DNA of 23,003 nt from a virus: the IMG/VR virus record IMGVR_UViG_3300005293_000053, positions 1 to 23,003 of that record; one strand, given 5' to 3'. A program made the translations under genes and the position numbers. This document shows positions 22,561 through 23,003 of the stretch, piece after piece. Numbering within the stretch: the first letter of the stretch is position 1; each line of letters opens with the position of its first letter. A model generated the notes under the pieces. It ran no database searches. It saw only the letters and a list, made by a program, of their open reading frames with translations, and was not told the DNA's origin.

Positions 22561-22691
22561 AAGAGAGTCGCTATATGCGATCTGAGACACGAATGTGTAG
22601 GTTAGAATCCTACCCAGAGTGGCAGCACGCACCGAACAGCTGCTTAACGAACTCCGGTTTAGTTGGCCGAGTTACCTCTCTTCTCATTTTT
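22560..22691 (+). ncRNA. Candidate structured RNA or long structured leader
   Basis: No convincing gene is seen in 22560-22753. The stretch can fold into several helices: TCGC/GCGA (22568-22571 with 22577-22580), ACAC/GTGT (22587-22590 with 22595-22598), GTAGG/CCTAC with a 7-nt loop (22597-22613, exclusive with the ACAC/GTGT helix by two bases), GCAGC/GCTGC (22622-22643) and AACTC/GAGTT (22650-22673). GAAGAGAG (22560-22567) pairs with CTCTCTTC (22676-22683) and would close them all, followed by ATTTTT. This could be a small RNA ending at 22691. A caution is that a start 6-7 nt after the TGTAAT box would remove most of the closing 5' strand. It could instead be the 5' leader of the 22754 gene. 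Confidence 0.35.
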
Positions 22692-22693
22692 GC

Positions 22694-22715
22694 CTATCAC
22701 TTTCACAAGTGATAG
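22694..22715 (+). terminator. Hairpin, possible weak terminator or leader element
   Basis: A perfect 9-bp stem (CTATCACTT with AAGTGATAG) closes a TCAC loop. Only AAGCTTTG follows, so termination would be weak. It lies 38 nt upstream of the 22754 start and may act in translation or RNA stability instead. Confidence 0.45.
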
Positions 22716-22753
22716 AAGCTTTGCCCATCCAGTCCTTTGAAAGGGGACCCATC

Positions 22754-23003
22754 ATGTACTACCTCCACGTCGGCGCCAAGCCGAAGCAGCTCGCGTCCGT
22801 GCTCAAGATCGTCAAGTTCCTCGGCAACCGTTTCTACATCGACGGTGACGGCTGGGAGACCTGGGGCGAGGCTCTCGGCACCGACCGGAACGACAAGAAG
22901 ACCCTGCACATCTCGATCGCCGTCGCCTCGACCTGGGAGGCACGCCTCGTCGCGAAGCTCCTGATGGGCGAGACCACGGTCTCCAAGTACGACGGCCACT
23001 ACG
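22754..23003 (+). CDS. Unknown protein, partial (runs off the window)
   Basis: ATG at 22754 follows GAAAGGGGACCC and the frame stays open to the last base (83 full codons). It begins MYYLHVGAKPKQLASVLKIV and includes KFLGNRFYIDGDGWETWGEA, then DKKTLHISIAVASTWEARLV. The codon use is strongly C-ending, as for highly expressed phage genes. It looks like a small soluble alpha/beta protein with no membrane segment. No family is recognised. It lies past the late terminators and its leader follows element D. Confidence 0.75.
   Translation, partial: MYYLHVGAKPKQLASVLKIVKFLGNRFYIDGDGWETWGEALGTDRNDKKTLHISIAVASTWEARLVAKLLMGETTVSKYDGHY

Noticed and set aside
22560-22691. A tRNA gene
   Set aside because: The GTAGG-TTAGAAT-CCTAC arm resembles a T or anticodon arm, but no D arm, no acceptor pair at the right distance and no CCA fit. 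The distances between arms are too long.
1-23003. CRISPR arrays, insertion sequences, integrase or attachment site
   Set aside because: No regularly spaced repeats, transposase or recombinase motifs, or terminal inverted repeats were seen.

Overview
The window is a stretch of a long-tailed (siphovirus-type) double-stranded DNA phage or prophage. All credible genes lie on the + strand, packed with 1-4 bp stop/start overlaps and strong Shine-Dalgarno (SD) sites. The DNA is GC-rich (about 60% by eye) with a strong G/C third-codon preference, which suggests an actinobacterial host. That is inference: no host gene, integrase or attachment site is visible. Several proteins (connector, terminase, neck proteins, chaperone, holin, small membrane proteins) resemble, from memory, families also common in phages of Gram-positive low-GC hosts, so the morphogenesis module may be old and shared across phyla.

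Layout: (1) 1-658, the 3' end of an endolysin and a 37-residue membrane peptide. (2) 698-7394, head module: gp6-like connector, large terminase flanked by three small proteins sharing an N-terminal H-[FY]-GVKGMRWG tag, portal, and one polypeptide fusing the prohead protease to the HK97-fold capsid protein with an extra C-terminal domain. (3) 7418-8905, neck proteins and the major tail tube protein, which ends in a domain like that on the capsid protein. (4) 8949-13373, tail chaperone, two more tail-tube paralogues, a 614-residue repeat-containing fibre-like protein, a 58-residue orphan and an HK97 gp10-like protein. (5) 13370-20681, tape measure, distal tail protein, ReqiPepy6 Gp37-like protein, a short fibre/collar protein and a fibronectin-III protein. 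(6) 20710-21764, membrane protein, holin and a conserved small membrane protein, closed by a strong terminator. (7) 21829-23003, a different kind of region: small single-gene units, each with a copy of one promoter-like element (CTCGC, 15 nt, TRTAAT) and, for two of them, near-identical terminators. It continues through a structured non-coding stretch into a gene that runs off the window.

Together the genes build and fill the head (terminase, portal, protease-capsid), join it to the tail (connector and neck proteins), build a long tail around the tape measure, make the tip that finds the cell, and lyse the host (endolysin at one end, holin at the other). The most unusual points are the three tagged proteins around the terminase, the three tail-tube paralogues, the decoration-type domain shared by capsid and tube, the strand-biased ATATTT hexamer in the tail region, and the repeated promoter/terminator cassettes with a possible small structured RNA at the right end.
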